From assembly GCA_900230115.1 (NCBI GenBank), contig LT907983.1:2418001-2482000 (forward strand): a DNA stretch of 64,000 bases. Direction: 5' to 3'. The DNA comes from Spirosomataceae bacterium TFI 002 (lineage in GTDB: Bacteria; Bacteroidota; Bacteroidia; Cytophagales; Spirosomataceae). The translations under genes and the position numbers were made by a program. How positions within the stretch are numbered: the first letter of the stretch is position 1; each line of letters begins with the position of its first letter. The notes beneath the pieces were generated by a model, which ran no database searches, was not told the origin of the DNA, and worked only from the letters and a program-made list of their open reading frames with translations. This document shows positions 18,248-26,454 of this stretch, one piece after another.

Positions 18248-19333
18248 ATGAAAAAGCACCAAAAACACGCCAAACTCAACAAACCAAGCATAGGCAGCTT
18301 TGCCAGAAACGAAATAGCTTTGGTAGGTGCTCCGTGCGGACTTATTCAAGATTTTGCAAAAAAACTCATTGGTGAGCTTCAAGACCAAAACATCACCTAC
18401 ATAGATGCCGATCATGCACATGGCAATAGTGAAAGTCCAGAGCTCAGTTTCAACGAACTTACGGATAAAATCAAGTACGAACGACTCGACAAAAAGTCTC
18501 TCAACGAATACGACAAGCGTATTTTGCTGAACGACCAGGACCTTATCATTACAAATGGAAACCATTTTGAAGCAAAGTCTCAAATCGTTTTTATTCACCC
18601 TTCCAAAGAAGCTTCATTAAAGAAAAGGCTTTCACAACTCACTGATGTAAAGGCCTACGTATTGTGTGAAGGCGTATCAAAAGTTTATGAATGGCTGGAG
18701 GTTTTTGCACCCATATTTGGACAAAATGATGCTCCCGCAATCGCCAAACTCATTAAATCACAAATAACTCCGCCACTAGTAAAAGGTTTGGTTCTTGCAG
18801 GTGGAAAAAGTATGAGAATGGGCGAAGACAAAGGACAAATAAATTATCACGGCTTAGCCCAAGTAGATTTTTTATTTGAAGAATTTGAAAAAGCAAAAAT
18901 CACGGCAAGCGTTTCTTGTCGAGTAGATCAATACGAAAGATATAACCGCATTACAGACAAGTTTGAGGGCCTTGGACCTTTTGGGGCAATTGCGTCAGCA
19001 TTTCAAGAAGACCCAAATTCTGCTTGGCTGATCGTGGCTTGCGACTTGCCTTTGGTTGATCAAGACACATTTGACCTTCTTTTAAAAGAAAGAGACCCTA
19101 GCAAACTAGCTACTTGTTTCTATAATCCAGAAACTGATTTTCCAGATCCACTTATCACCCTTTGGGAACCCAAGGCATACATGCGAATGCTAGAGTTTCT
19201 TGCTCTTGGTTATTCGTGCCCCAGAAAAGTATTGATCAATAGTGATGTCAAAATAGTGCATCTCGAAAATCCTGAAATTCTTAAAAATGTGAATACAAAA
19301 GCAGAATTAGAAGCTTTTAAAGTCGATAGATAA
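18248..19333 (+). CDS. mobA: MobA-like molybdenum cofactor guanylyltransferase with N-terminal MobB-like region
   Basis: The C-terminal half is a nucleotidyltransferase: residues 183-195 read LAGGKSMRMGEDK, the MobA signature, and VACDLPLVDQ near 260 holds the metal-binding Asp. It would transfer GMP (or CMP) to Mo-molybdopterin. Residues about 20-170 resemble MobB in layout, but the P-loop is gone: the place of GxSGSGKT reads VGAPCGLIQDF. The N-terminal part is therefore probably a structural or substrate-binding domain. At 361 residues it is about twice a stand-alone MobA. It is the last gene of the + strand moaA-side cluster and is followed by a very strong hairpin terminator. Confidence 0.85.
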   Translation: MKKHQKHAKLNKPSIGSFARNEIALVGAPCGLIQDFAKKLIGELQDQNITYIDADHAHGNSESPELSFNELTDKIKYERLDKKSLNEYDKRILLNDQDLIITNGNHFEAKSQIVFIHPSKEASLKKRLSQLTDVKAYVLCEGVSKVYEWLEVFAPIFGQNDAPAIAKLIKSQITPPLVKGLVLAGGKSMRMGEDKGQINYHGLAQVDFLFEEFEKAKITASVSCRVDQYERYNRITDKFEGLGPFGAIASAFQEDPNSAWLIVACDLPLVDQDTFDLLLKERDPSKLATCFYNPETDFPDPLITLWEPKAYMRMLEFLALGYSCPRKVLINSDVKIVHLENPEILKNVNTKAELEAFKVDR

Positions 19334-19350
19334 GACCCCAATATTTTCTG

Positions 19351-19399
19351 AATAACCAAGTAATATTCAATTCTCATTTTAATATTACTTGGTTATTTT
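19351..19399 (+). terminator. Strong rho-independent terminator after mobA
   Basis: A perfect 17-base inverted repeat, 19351-19367 against 19381-19397, with a 13-base loop and a run of six Ts on the + strand. It separates mobA from the convergent moaE. Confidence 0.9.
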
Positions 19400-19404
19400 T
19401 TGAT

Positions 19405-19839
19405 CTAAGGCGTAGCACTCACCCACACTTCCCCGCCTTCAAAGTACTCTTTTTTCCAGATAGGAACTGTATCTTTTAGCGTGTCAATGGCATATTCACA
19501 TGCAGCAAATGCTGCTTTTCTATGGGCAGATGATACAGCAATGATCACCGGAATCTCACCTACTTTCAAGGAGCCTGTTCTATGATGAATTGCTATTTTT
19601 TGAATATCAAATTGTGCCAAAGCTTGCTCTGCGATTTTGTACATTTCTTTAACTGCCATAGGCTCATAAGCTTCAAAATCTAGCTTGAGCACCTTCTTGC
19701 CTTTGGTTTGGTTTCTTACCGTTCCTACAAAATGTACGACGCCGCCAGTTTCATTGCTAGCAACAAAAGATTCAGCACCTCCTACAGACAATGTTTTAGA
19801 GCTTTCTAGTACAATTTGGATATTAACATCTATTGCCAT
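19405..19839 (-). CDS. moaE: Molybdopterin synthase catalytic subunit
   Basis: MoaE joins with thiocarboxylated MoaD to insert two sulfurs into cPMP, making molybdopterin. The 144-residue protein has the family motif HRKAAFAACEYAIDTLK (about 110-126), the catalytic lysine region PIWKKE, and the GxVRNQTKGKKV loop near 38-48. Its start overlaps the stop of the upstream toxin-like gene by 10 bases (the ATG lies in ATGGCAATAG). Translation of moaE is thus coupled to a toxin-antitoxin pair inserted between it and moaD. Confidence 0.96.
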   Translation of the reverse strand: MAIDVNIQIVLESSKTLSVGGAESFVASNETGGVVHFVGTVRNQTKGKKVLKLDFEAYEPMAVKEMYKIAEQALAQFDIQKIAIHHRTGSLKVGEIPVIIAVSSAHRKAAFAACEYAIDTLKDTVPIWKKEYFEGGEVWVSATP

Positions 19840-20117
19840 TTTTTAGGGTCTATAGAGGTGTGCAAAATGTCATACACTTTTACTAAGCCCTCGGCTTCAA
19901 AAACCTCATAGTGTAGCATAAATGGAAAGCGACTCACTGGTAAGCATCTTATATTTGAATATCTAATTTGAAAAAATGGATTCGATTCTAGGCTATTTAA
20001 GCTTGACTCAATTTGATCCAGAAAATACACCCCTAGCTTTGGGCTTAAATTTTCATAATAATTAAATGCTTTTTGAAGACCGACCTGAGCTTTTCTATTA
20101 AGAAGGACCTTAAACAT
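19830..20117 (-). CDS. RelE/ParE-type toxin
   Basis: A 95-residue protein of the RelE/ParE toxin superfamily: FNYYENLSPKLGVYFLDQIESSL, RYSNIRCLPVSRFPFMLHYEV and a C-terminal YDILHTSIDP strand are typical. The family contains ribosome-dependent mRNA endonucleases (RelE) and gyrase inhibitors (ParE); which applies is unclear. I chose the ATG at 20117 because it overlaps the antitoxin's stop by 8 bases and gives a normal length. A longer frame upstream overlaps the antitoxin. The gene overlaps moaE by 10 bases at its end. Confidence 0.85.
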   Translation of the reverse strand: MFKVLLNRKAQVGLQKAFNYYENLSPKLGVYFLDQIESSLNSLESNPFFQIRYSNIRCLPVSRFPFMLHYEVFEAEGLVKVYDILHTSIDPKKWQ

Positions 20118-20325
20118 TTGACAGTAAAATATTCGTTTTAATCTCCTTCCAGGAAATAAAATCCGACTCTTTTGACTGGTTTTTAAGTGCCAATATATGT
20201 TCTTGATGAGCAGTTGGTATCGTCTCAATTTCATCTGATTCAAAAAACCTTAATTCTAAATCATTTAAAAATTGTTTCAGCCTTTCCTCCTTTGAAGATT
20301 CAACTTCTACGGTTACGATTTTCAT
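20110..20325 (-). CDS. Antitoxin-like protein, partner of the RelE/ParE toxin
   Basis: A 71-residue acidic protein directly upstream of, and overlapping by 8 bases, the toxin gene. This size, order and overlap are those of an antitoxin. The N-terminus (KIVTVEVESSKEERLKQFLND) suggests a short strand followed by a helix, as seen in small Bacteroidota antitoxins; I see no clear ribbon-helix-helix signature. It has 125 bases upstream to moaD, which could hold an autoregulated promoter. Confidence 0.75.
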   Translation of the reverse strand: MKIVTVEVESSKEERLKQFLNDLELRFFESDEIETIPTAHQEHILALKNQSKESDFISWKEIKTNILLSNV

Positions 20326-20450
20326 TTCATTTTTGTTTTAGTACTACAAAGTAAATTTACTAAAAACCTTTGACTACTACCTTGATTTACCAGAAGGGTC
20401 AATCCTTTGGCGTTAAACTTAGAAAAAAAAAACTAAAGTTATCAATAATT

Positions 20451-20693
20451 TCACCCCCCACTCACAGGCGGAATCAAAACAACCTCATCCCTAGAATTTA
20501 ATACCAAAGTATCATCTCCATATTCTTCATTCACAGCAATTCGCAGAGAATTGAGTTTAAGAAGAGATGGGTATTCGTCAAACAATTGTTTTTTAAAATC
20601 TGCAACAGTGACTGCCTCATTTGTACTTAACTCCACAGTCGACCCTCCCAAAATATCCCTAGTAATACCAAAACACAGTACTTTCACTTTCAT
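20451..20693 (-). CDS. moaD: Molybdopterin synthase sulfur carrier subunit
   Basis: An 80-residue ubiquitin-fold protein ending in the functional di-glycine (VVLIPPVSGG), which is activated by adenylation and thiocarboxylated to supply sulfur to MoaE. The start (MKVKVLCFGITRDILGGS) is typical. It follows the TauE-like gene after only 5 bases and is separated from moaE by the toxin-antitoxin pair. The adenylating enzyme MoeB is not in the window. Confidence 0.95.
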   Translation of the reverse strand: MKVKVLCFGITRDILGGSTVELSTNEAVTVADFKKQLFDEYPSLLKLNSLRIAVNEEYGDDTLVLNSRDEVVLIPPVSGG

Positions 20694-20698
20694 ATCTT

Positions 20699-21466
20699 TT
20701 AGAACAAATATTTGGTCAAAATATTCACTGCAACGTAAAAAATCAAAATCGCCGTTGCTTTCCGAACTGTGTTTGGGTTAAACTTTACCGTTCCCAAATA
20801 GGTGCCAATCAGTCCACCAATACCTACAGCTCCCATTAACCAAAAGGCCAAAGTCCAGTTCATTTCAAAGTTTGGGTTTCCTGCTTGGCCCATAAGCCCA
20901 GCCAACGAATTCACCAATATAAAAAAGCTAGCTGTTGCCGAAATTTTCTTGGGTTCGTCCCATTTTAATAAGTATAAAATCGGGGCTAAAAAAATGCCTC
21001 CTCCTATTCCTACCATACCCGATATAAAACCAATAATACCTCCTAATAGTACATTGATTAGCATCATATTATTTGACATCCATTGACTTCTCGAACTGTT
21101 TTGAAGGCTTTTTTGAAACCACATCAATAAAGCCGCAATAATAAGTGTAATGCCAAGAAGTATAAAAAATGTTTGCTCTTTTAGTGGTAGTTTTCCTCCT
21201 AAATATGCCAGAGGAACACTTGTAATAGCTAGGGGAAGTATCTTTTTGAAGTTGAGCAAGTCTTTTCGCCAAAACTGAATTGTTCCATTGCTCACAACTA
21301 TAATATTGCATAACAATGCCAATGCCCTCAAAAAGGAAAACTGAAAACCAAAGAGTGTCAAAATTGCCAAATAGCTAGACCCTCCACCAAAGCCAACAGA
21401 AGAATACAGCATTGCAACTCCAAAGAAGAGTAAGATTACTGGCCAAAATTCCTGCAATAGGGTCAT
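20699..21466 (-). CDS. TauE/SafE-family permease in the molybdenum-cofactor cluster
   Basis: A 255-residue membrane protein with about eight spans and the family's repeated glycine motif (SVGFGGGSSYLAIL near 25-38, GMVGIGGGIFLAPIL near 150-164). The family exports sulfite or related sulfur anions. It heads a - strand operon with moaD 5 bases downstream, and its start codon is interlocked with that of the divergent xdhC-like gene. The context suggests a role in handling sulfite or another anion linked to a molybdoenzyme; this is inference. It differs from the paralogue at 1578. Confidence 0.85.
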   Translation of the reverse strand: MTLLQEFWPVILLFFGVAMLYSSVGFGGGSSYLAILTLFGFQFSFLRALALLCNIIVVSNGTIQFWRKDLLNFKKILPLAITSVPLAYLGGKLPLKEQTFFILLGITLIIAALLMWFQKSLQNSSRSQWMSNNMMLINVLLGGIIGFISGMVGIGGGIFLAPILYLLKWDEPKKISATASFFILVNSLAGLMGQAGNPNFEMNWTLAFWLMGAVGIGGLIGTYLGTVKFNPNTVRKATAILIFYVAVNILTKYLF

Positions 21467-22592
21467 GATGCTTCAAAATATAAACGAAGTACGCTATATC
21501 TCGATTATATTTGTGAAAGAAGTACACGATTTTTTGAAAGAACTAAAAAACATCCTAGCCTTTTATCAAGACTTAAAAGCAAGCAACACAAATGCTGCTC
21601 TTGCAAGTGTGGTCTATGTGGAAGGTTCATCTTATCGCAGAATGGGTGCACGAATGCTCATCGCTGAAAATGGTGAATGGGTAGGAGGAATAAGCGGTGG
21701 CTGCTTGGAAGGAGACGCTCTAAAAAGAGCTAAAATTGCAATTATCAAGTCACAGGCGTCGATTATTCGCTATGATACCACGACCGACGATGATCACCAA
21801 ATTGGCGTGGGACTAGGCTGTAATGGTATCATAGATGTGCTTTTCAAGCCAATAGATTTCGATGATAAAGCAAATCCGCTGGAGGTTTTAAAAGCTGTAC
21901 TAGAACCATTCAGCGAGCCTAAAAAGTTTATCACATTCACAAAAACCAAAGAAAAAGAACTTTTGGGAAGTGTTTTTTCTCTAAACGGAGGTATACCTAT
22001 TCCAGCTTCTCAACTAGAAAAAGTGAAGGCACAGGATGGTTCTCAAAAAATTGAACTTGACGAGGAAAGCACCATATTCTTTGAAGTGGTCCCTCCTTCT
22101 ATTGAGTTGGTACTTCTAGGACACCAATACGACATTTATCCCCTTATTTCTCTTTGCACTCAATTGGGTTGGCAGAGTTCGGTAGTGGCTCCAAGTTCAA
22201 AAGTAAAAGGCATTTCAACATTTAGTCCCGAAAACATAGCGGATTATCCTTGGCATGCACAATCTGCTGCGATTTTAATGTCCCATTCCCTATTGACCGA
22301 TAAAGAAAACCTCCGTATCATTTTGAACTCTACTATTCCCTATATTGGAATGTTGGGGCCAAAAGAAAGGTCAACCAGAATATTAAATGAGCTTAAAGCT
22401 GAGGGGTTGAAAGTTGATGAAAGTAGAATTTATGCACCCGTAGGTTTAGATATTGGGGCTACTTCACCAGAAGAAATTAGCCTTTCCATTGTTGCGGAAA
22501 TTAAAGCTTTTTTTGCCAGTAGAAATGGTGGGCATTTAAGAGATCGTCAAAGCCCAATAAATGATCGAAACCCAGCAAAAAGCTTTAAATGA
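21465..22592 (+). CDS. XdhC/CoxF family protein
   Basis: XdhC-type chaperones bind molybdenum cofactor, help sulfurate it and load it into xanthine-dehydrogenase-family enzymes. The N-terminal XdhC domain has VEGSSYRRMGARMLI (about 50-64) and GISGGCLEGD (about 76-85). A C-terminal Rossmann-like domain begins with ELVLLGHQYDIYPL near residue 209. The start is uncertain: the ATG at 21465 (375 residues) interlocks with the start of the divergent tauE-like gene. A TATATTTG promoter-like box sits inside the frame at 21506-21513, so a later GTG (21513) or TTG (21534) may be the true start. moeA follows with a 4-base ATGA overlap. Confidence 0.88.
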   Translation: MMLQNINEVRYISIIFVKEVHDFLKELKNILAFYQDLKASNTNAALASVVYVEGSSYRRMGARMLIAENGEWVGGISGGCLEGDALKRAKIAIIKSQASIIRYDTTTDDDHQIGVGLGCNGIIDVLFKPIDFDDKANPLEVLKAVLEPFSEPKKFITFTKTKEKELLGSVFSLNGGIPIPASQLEKVKAQDGSQKIELDEESTIFFEVVPPSIELVLLGHQYDIYPLISLCTQLGWQSSVVAPSSKVKGISTFSPENIADYPWHAQSAAILMSHSLLTDKENLRIILNSTIPYIGMLGPKERSTRILNELKAEGLKVDESRIYAPVGLDIGATSPEEISLSIVAEIKAFFASRNGGHLRDRQSPINDRNPAKSFK

Positions 22593-23791
22593 AGCCAAAA
22601 GAATTCATAAGTGTAGCGAAAGCAGAAGAAATTGTTCTTTCCAAAGCAAGTTCATTCGGAATAGAGAAAGTAGAGCTTTTAGCTTCTCAAAACCGAATGT
22701 TAGCAGAAAGTATATACGCCGATCGTGACTTCCCTCCCTTCGACAGGGTCACCATGGACGGAATTGCCATTGATTCCAAAGCTTATAAAAGCGGTCAAAG
22801 AACATTTTTGGTTGAAGGAGTTCAATATGCAGGAGATTGTTTAAAAAGTTTACAAAACCCGCAGCACTGCTTTGAAGTAATGACGGGAGCGGTTCTTCCT
22901 CTTGGCACCGATTCTATAATTCGATATGAGGAAGTTGAAATTGCTAACGGCAATGCGACTTTGGGCGAAAACATTAAACTTAATGTAAATATTCATCGAC
23001 AAGGTTCGGATGCACAATCTGGCGACTTGCTTTTATCCAAAGGAAAGAAAATACAAGCTGGAGATTTAGCGGTAATGGCAACAGTAGGCATGTCAAGTGT
23101 TGCGGTTCAAAAACTACCTAAAATAGCTATTATCACATCGGGAGACGAACTTGTGCCTATTGCAGAAACGCCATTGCCGCACCAAATTCGCACTTCGAAT
23201 GTTTATGCGATTCATGGACTAATACAAGACTTTGCCTCAGAAGTGACCCACTTTCATTTACCCGATAGCCTTTCTATTTCCATTGAAAAACTAGGGAAAT
23301 TAAGCCAAGAATATGATGTTGTAGTAATCTCTGGGGGAGTTTCTAAAGGCAAAAAAGATCACATTCCAGCTGCTCTAGCTTCCATTGGAATTGAGCAGCA
23401 CTTTCACAAAGTACAGCAGCGACCTGGCAAGCCATTTTGGTTTGGTTCAAACGAAAATACGATAGTTTTTGCCCTTCCGGGAAATCCCGTTTCTTCTTTT
23501 ATGTGTGCCGTGAGGTATTTAATTCCATTTTTGAAAAAGTCAACTGGTCAAAATGCTATTTCTCAAAACTTCGCTCTCCTTCATAAAGACATCAACTTCA
23601 AGCCCCAATTGACCTACTTTGCTCAGGTACAAATATTCAACGAAAACGGAGTTATAATAGCTGATCCCTTAGAAGGTGGTGGCTCAGGAGACTTGGCAAA
23701 CCTCAGCAAGTCCAATGCTTTTTTGGAATTGCCTCATTCGCATAAAAACTTATATGCTAAAGGCGAAGTATTTAGGTTTTGGGCTTTCTAG
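22589..23791 (+). CDS. moeA: Molybdopterin molybdenumtransferase
   Basis: MoeA inserts molybdate into adenylated molybdopterin. The 400-residue protein has the DFPPFDRVTMDGIAI motif (about 47-61), TSGDELV (about 189-195), SGGVSKGKKDH (about 247-257) and the LPGNPVSS motif (about 301-308), covering domains I-IV in order. Its start overlaps xdhC by 4 bases (ATGA). MogA/MoaB, the adenylylating partner, is not seen in the window; it must lie elsewhere. Confidence 0.96.
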   Translation: MKPKEFISVAKAEEIVLSKASSFGIEKVELLASQNRMLAESIYADRDFPPFDRVTMDGIAIDSKAYKSGQRTFLVEGVQYAGDCLKSLQNPQHCFEVMTGAVLPLGTDSIIRYEEVEIANGNATLGENIKLNVNIHRQGSDAQSGDLLLSKGKKIQAGDLAVMATVGMSSVAVQKLPKIAIITSGDELVPIAETPLPHQIRTSNVYAIHGLIQDFASEVTHFHLPDSLSISIEKLGKLSQEYDVVVISGGVSKGKKDHIPAALASIGIEQHFHKVQQRPGKPFWFGSNENTIVFALPGNPVSSFMCAVRYLIPFLKKSTGQNAISQNFALLHKDINFKPQLTYFAQVQIFNENGVIIADPLEGGGSGDLANLSKSNAFLELPHSHKNLYAKGEVFRFWAF

Positions 23792-23856
23792 AAATATACC
23801 TCTGTCTATAAAATAGATCGGCCTATCTTTTCGTTTTAAGACAATACTATCTTTTG

Positions 23857-24873
23857 ATGATGAAGTACATCTACCTTAGCATCTTGCTTTTATCCCTTTC
23901 TTCTTGTTGGCCAATTTTTGAAGACCGAAGCGGCAAGTTTTTGAACGAAGTCATTAATTTGGAGGAATTCAATAGTGCCGCAGATGATTATAACTCGGAT
24001 TTACCTCAAAATAAGTTTGGAGAGTTTGCTCTCACCTTTTCTTCAAATCGAGATGAAAACAGTAAATTTCAGCTTCAATCCTACCACGTCTCATTTGCCT
24101 TTGACGAAAAGAAAAAAACGGTTTATCCCGAAATTTATAAGCCAGAATCGGGTAAGTGGCAAGTTCATGGGGACATTTATGAGGAAATTGGTTTAGCAGA
24201 TAAAACCGATGGAAACTATAACGTAATGGGTCCCGCTTTTTACGGCAGTATGTTTTTCAATCGATATAATATTGATTCTTTAAGTCAGGTTTTGTTTTAC
24301 GCAGACGACTCCGAAGGCAACCTTGAAATCAAGTATGTTTATTTCAAAAACAACCGTTTAGAGGGTCCCTTTAAATTCGATTTGCTCAACTCTCCTTACG
24401 ATGACGCATACCCAACAATCAATAATGACGGCACGAGTATTTTGTTTTGTTCCAATAGAAGCGGCGATTTTGACATTTATGAAGCTAAAATTTCGCAACC
24501 AAACGTAGATAAGAATATAACGCTAGAAAGTATAGTAAGCCCAAAAGACGTTCAGATAATAAAAAGGGATGACCTGAATAGTTCGATGGACGACAAGTGT
24601 CCTTCTTATGCAGGCATTGGAAATAACACAATTATGTTTGTCTCGAATAGAACTGGAAGCCTTGGCGGTTTTGATATTTACTATTCTGAAAATGGGAAAA
24701 CACCTGAAAATGCAGGTATCAGAATCAATACGAGCTATGACGAATACCGCCCAATAGTACCCTACTTAAGTCATTTCAATTACTATCCAATGATTTTTTC
24801 TTCAAACAGACCAGGAGGAAAGGGTGGTTTTGATTTGTATATGACTGGGCTAAAAGAGGTTTCTTGGCAATAA
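23857..24873 (+). CDS. PD40/WD40-like beta-propeller lipoprotein
   Basis: A 338-residue lipoprotein: signal sequence of about 16 residues ending at the lipobox LSSC. It has at least three PD40 blades with the motif (F/M)SSNR.GG.(D/F)(I/L)Y: FCSNRSGDFDIYEA near 205, FVSNRTGSLGGFDIYYS near 268 and FSSNRPGGKGGFDLYM near 315. In Bacteroidota such propellers are commonly N-terminal parts of OmpA-like proteins; here no OmpA domain follows. The ATG at 23857 is chosen over a TTG three bases earlier. The role is unknown, probably envelope-associated. Confidence 0.8.
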   Translation: MMKYIYLSILLLSLSSCWPIFEDRSGKFLNEVINLEEFNSAADDYNSDLPQNKFGEFALTFSSNRDENSKFQLQSYHVSFAFDEKKKTVYPEIYKPESGKWQVHGDIYEEIGLADKTDGNYNVMGPAFYGSMFFNRYNIDSLSQVLFYADDSEGNLEIKYVYFKNNRLEGPFKFDLLNSPYDDAYPTINNDGTSILFCSNRSGDFDIYEAKISQPNVDKNITLESIVSPKDVQIIKRDDLNSSMDDKCPSYAGIGNNTIMFVSNRTGSLGGFDIYYSENGKTPENAGIRINTSYDEYRPIVPYLSHFNYYPMIFSSNRPGGKGGFDLYMTGLKEVSWQ

Positions 24874-24875
24874 AT

Positions 24876-25247
24876 TCACTTCTTCTTGCCTTTTGCCAAA
24901 GCCTTTTCTTCGTTTTGTTTTACTCTATCAAGTATGATTTTCTTTATGATATCAAGCGGAGCTTCTTGCTTGTAACTGATCTGTAAGGTTCCTTTGCTAA
25001 TTTTATAATCCTTGAGCTGGACTTGGTATTGCTCTACAATCCCCCCAGGAAAAAAGCTGTAGTGTTTTTTGAATGCTCCGTAATATACCAGAGCTCCTTT
25101 GTACTTATAGGCTGGCATTCCATAGCTAATGGTTTCTTCCACTCCCTTTACTGTTGTCAAAACTAAAATCCGAAGTGCCTCCAAAGCTTCTCTTTGTTCA
25201 GGGTTTAGTAGAGAAAAATAGTCATCTACATTTTCGAAATGTTCCAT
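24876..25247 (-). CDS. DUF1801 domain protein (YdhG-like)
   Basis: A 123-residue cytoplasmic protein of the DUF1801/YdhG family, related to the Bacillus Fra-type fold. Visible hallmarks are EALRILVLTTVKGVEETISYGMP (about 23-45) and VYYGAFKKHYSFFPGG (about 54-69). A basic tail (EEKALAKGKKK) ends it. The gene begins one base after the yqgE stop, so the two are co-transcribed. Its function is not established; an iron-chaperone role is only a family-name suggestion. Confidence 0.82.
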   Translation of the reverse strand: MEHFENVDDYFSLLNPEQREALEALRILVLTTVKGVEETISYGMPAYKYKGALVYYGAFKKHYSFFPGGIVEQYQVQLKDYKISKGTLQISYKQEAPLDIIKKIILDRVKQNEEKALAKGKKK

Positions 25248-25248
25248 A

Positions 25249-25803
25249 TTAGTTGAGTCTAGGATCAGTAGGATAGTTACTCATGACCTTGTATTCACCG
25301 CCAAGTCCTCTCATAACCATTCGCCAAAACTGTGCGATGTCATTTTCAAAGACCACGTCCGCGTCTGTTTCGGCTACAATCCAAGAGTTTTTGTTCAGTT
25401 CTCCTTCTAGTTGCCCTTCGCCCCATCCAGAATAACCAATGAAAAATCGCACTTGCGAAATATCTACTTTACCCATGTTAATCATTGATTTTAACTCGTC
25501 AAAATCACCTCCCCAGAAAACCCCATTTCCTAAGTTGGTAGAATTGGGGACTACTTCACCAAGTGAATGAATAAAGTGCAAGGTATTGTGCTCTACTGGT
25601 CCGCCCACATAAACAGGGATATCAAGAACGACCTCCTCAAACATATCTGCTAACTTTATATTAGATGTTTGATTGAGCACCAAGCCAAAAGAACCCAAAT
25701 CATTGTGTTCGCATATAAGGATCACACTCCGCTCAAAATTGGGGTCTCCCAAAAATGGCTCCGCGATAAGGATATTGCCAGCAGAAGGTTTTACATTCGT
25801 CAT
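25249..25803 (-). CDS. YqgE/AlgH family protein
   Basis: A 184-residue protein of the YqgE/AlgH family (DUF179). Typical features are the start AGNILIAEPFLGDPNFERSV (residues 8-27), SFGLVLNQ (about 38-45), YVGGPV (about 65-70), and GYSGWGEGQLEGEL (about 123-136). Its biochemical role is unsettled. It runs divergently from the 5-formyltetrahydrofolate cyclo-ligase gene, with 31 bases between starts, and is followed by the DUF1801 gene after one base. Confidence 0.92.
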   Translation of the reverse strand: MTNVKPSAGNILIAEPFLGDPNFERSVILICEHNDLGSFGLVLNQTSNIKLADMFEEVVLDIPVYVGGPVEHNTLHFIHSLGEVVPNSTNLGNGVFWGGDFDELKSMINMGKVDISQVRFFIGYSGWGEGQLEGELNKNSWIVAETDADVVFENDIAQFWRMVMRGLGGEYKVMSNYPTDPRLN

Positions 25804-25834
25804 TTGGTATGAAATTACAGCATTTTATCTTGAA

Positions 25835-26419
25835 ATGAACAAAAAGGAACTAAGGAAATTTTACCTCAAAAAACGAAAAGAGCTTTCGGAAAATAATATC
25901 AAATCCAAAAGTAAACAGATTCACGACTTACTTTTCAGTAGGTTGATGATGCACCGTTACGATAGAATTCATTGCTATTTGCCTATTTCGAGCCAAAACG
26001 AGGTTGACACATCGCTTATTCTTGACACACTTTTAAAAGACTTCTCTCCTACCCTTTTCGCTCCCAAAATTACTGCCAAAGGTGTCATGACGCACCATGA
26101 ATTTTCGACTTTGAATGATTTTGAAACCAATAAAATTGGAATTCCAGAACCCAAATCTAAAATTGGCCTTTCTCACGAAGCGTTTTTTGCAACTGAAGAC
26201 GATATTCTAGTCCTTGTTCCCTTGCTTGCTTTTGACAAAAAAGGATATCGAGTTGGCTACGGAGGAGGATTCTATGACAGATTCCTTGCCCACAAAACAG
26301 CCAATACAACAACTGTGGGACTTTCATTTTTTGAAGCCGAAGATAAAATTATTGATATTGATGAGTTTGATATTCCGCTTGATCACTGTGTGACAAATGA
26401 GCGGGTTTGGAGTTTTTAG
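25835..26419 (+). CDS. 5-formyltetrahydrofolate cyclo-ligase
   Basis: Converts 5-formyl-THF plus ATP to 5,10-methenyl-THF. The 194-residue protein opens with KKELRKFYLKKRKELS, the usual substrate-binding helix, and has the nucleotide/folate motif GYGGGFYDRFL (about 145-155). I chose the ATG at 25835 because it fits the family start; the frame extends upstream through the divergent yqgE gene without sense. A REP-like palindrome array begins about 45 bases after the stop. Confidence 0.93.
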   Translation: MNKKELRKFYLKKRKELSENNIKSKSKQIHDLLFSRLMMHRYDRIHCYLPISSQNEVDTSLILDTLLKDFSPTLFAPKITAKGVMTHHEFSTLNDFETNKIGIPEPKSKIGLSHEAFFATEDDILVLVPLLAFDKKGYRVGYGGGFYDRFLAHKTANTTTVGLSFFEAEDKIIDIDEFDIPLDHCVTNERVWSF

Positions 26420-26454
26420 TGTTTCTTTCCTTTTTTCCTAAATGCCTATACTCT

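Noticed and set aside
19830-20243. Longer 137-residue version of the toxin
   Set aside because: The extra N-terminal residues lie within the antitoxin gene in another frame and are basic and unlike the family start. The ATG at 20117 fits size and overlap.
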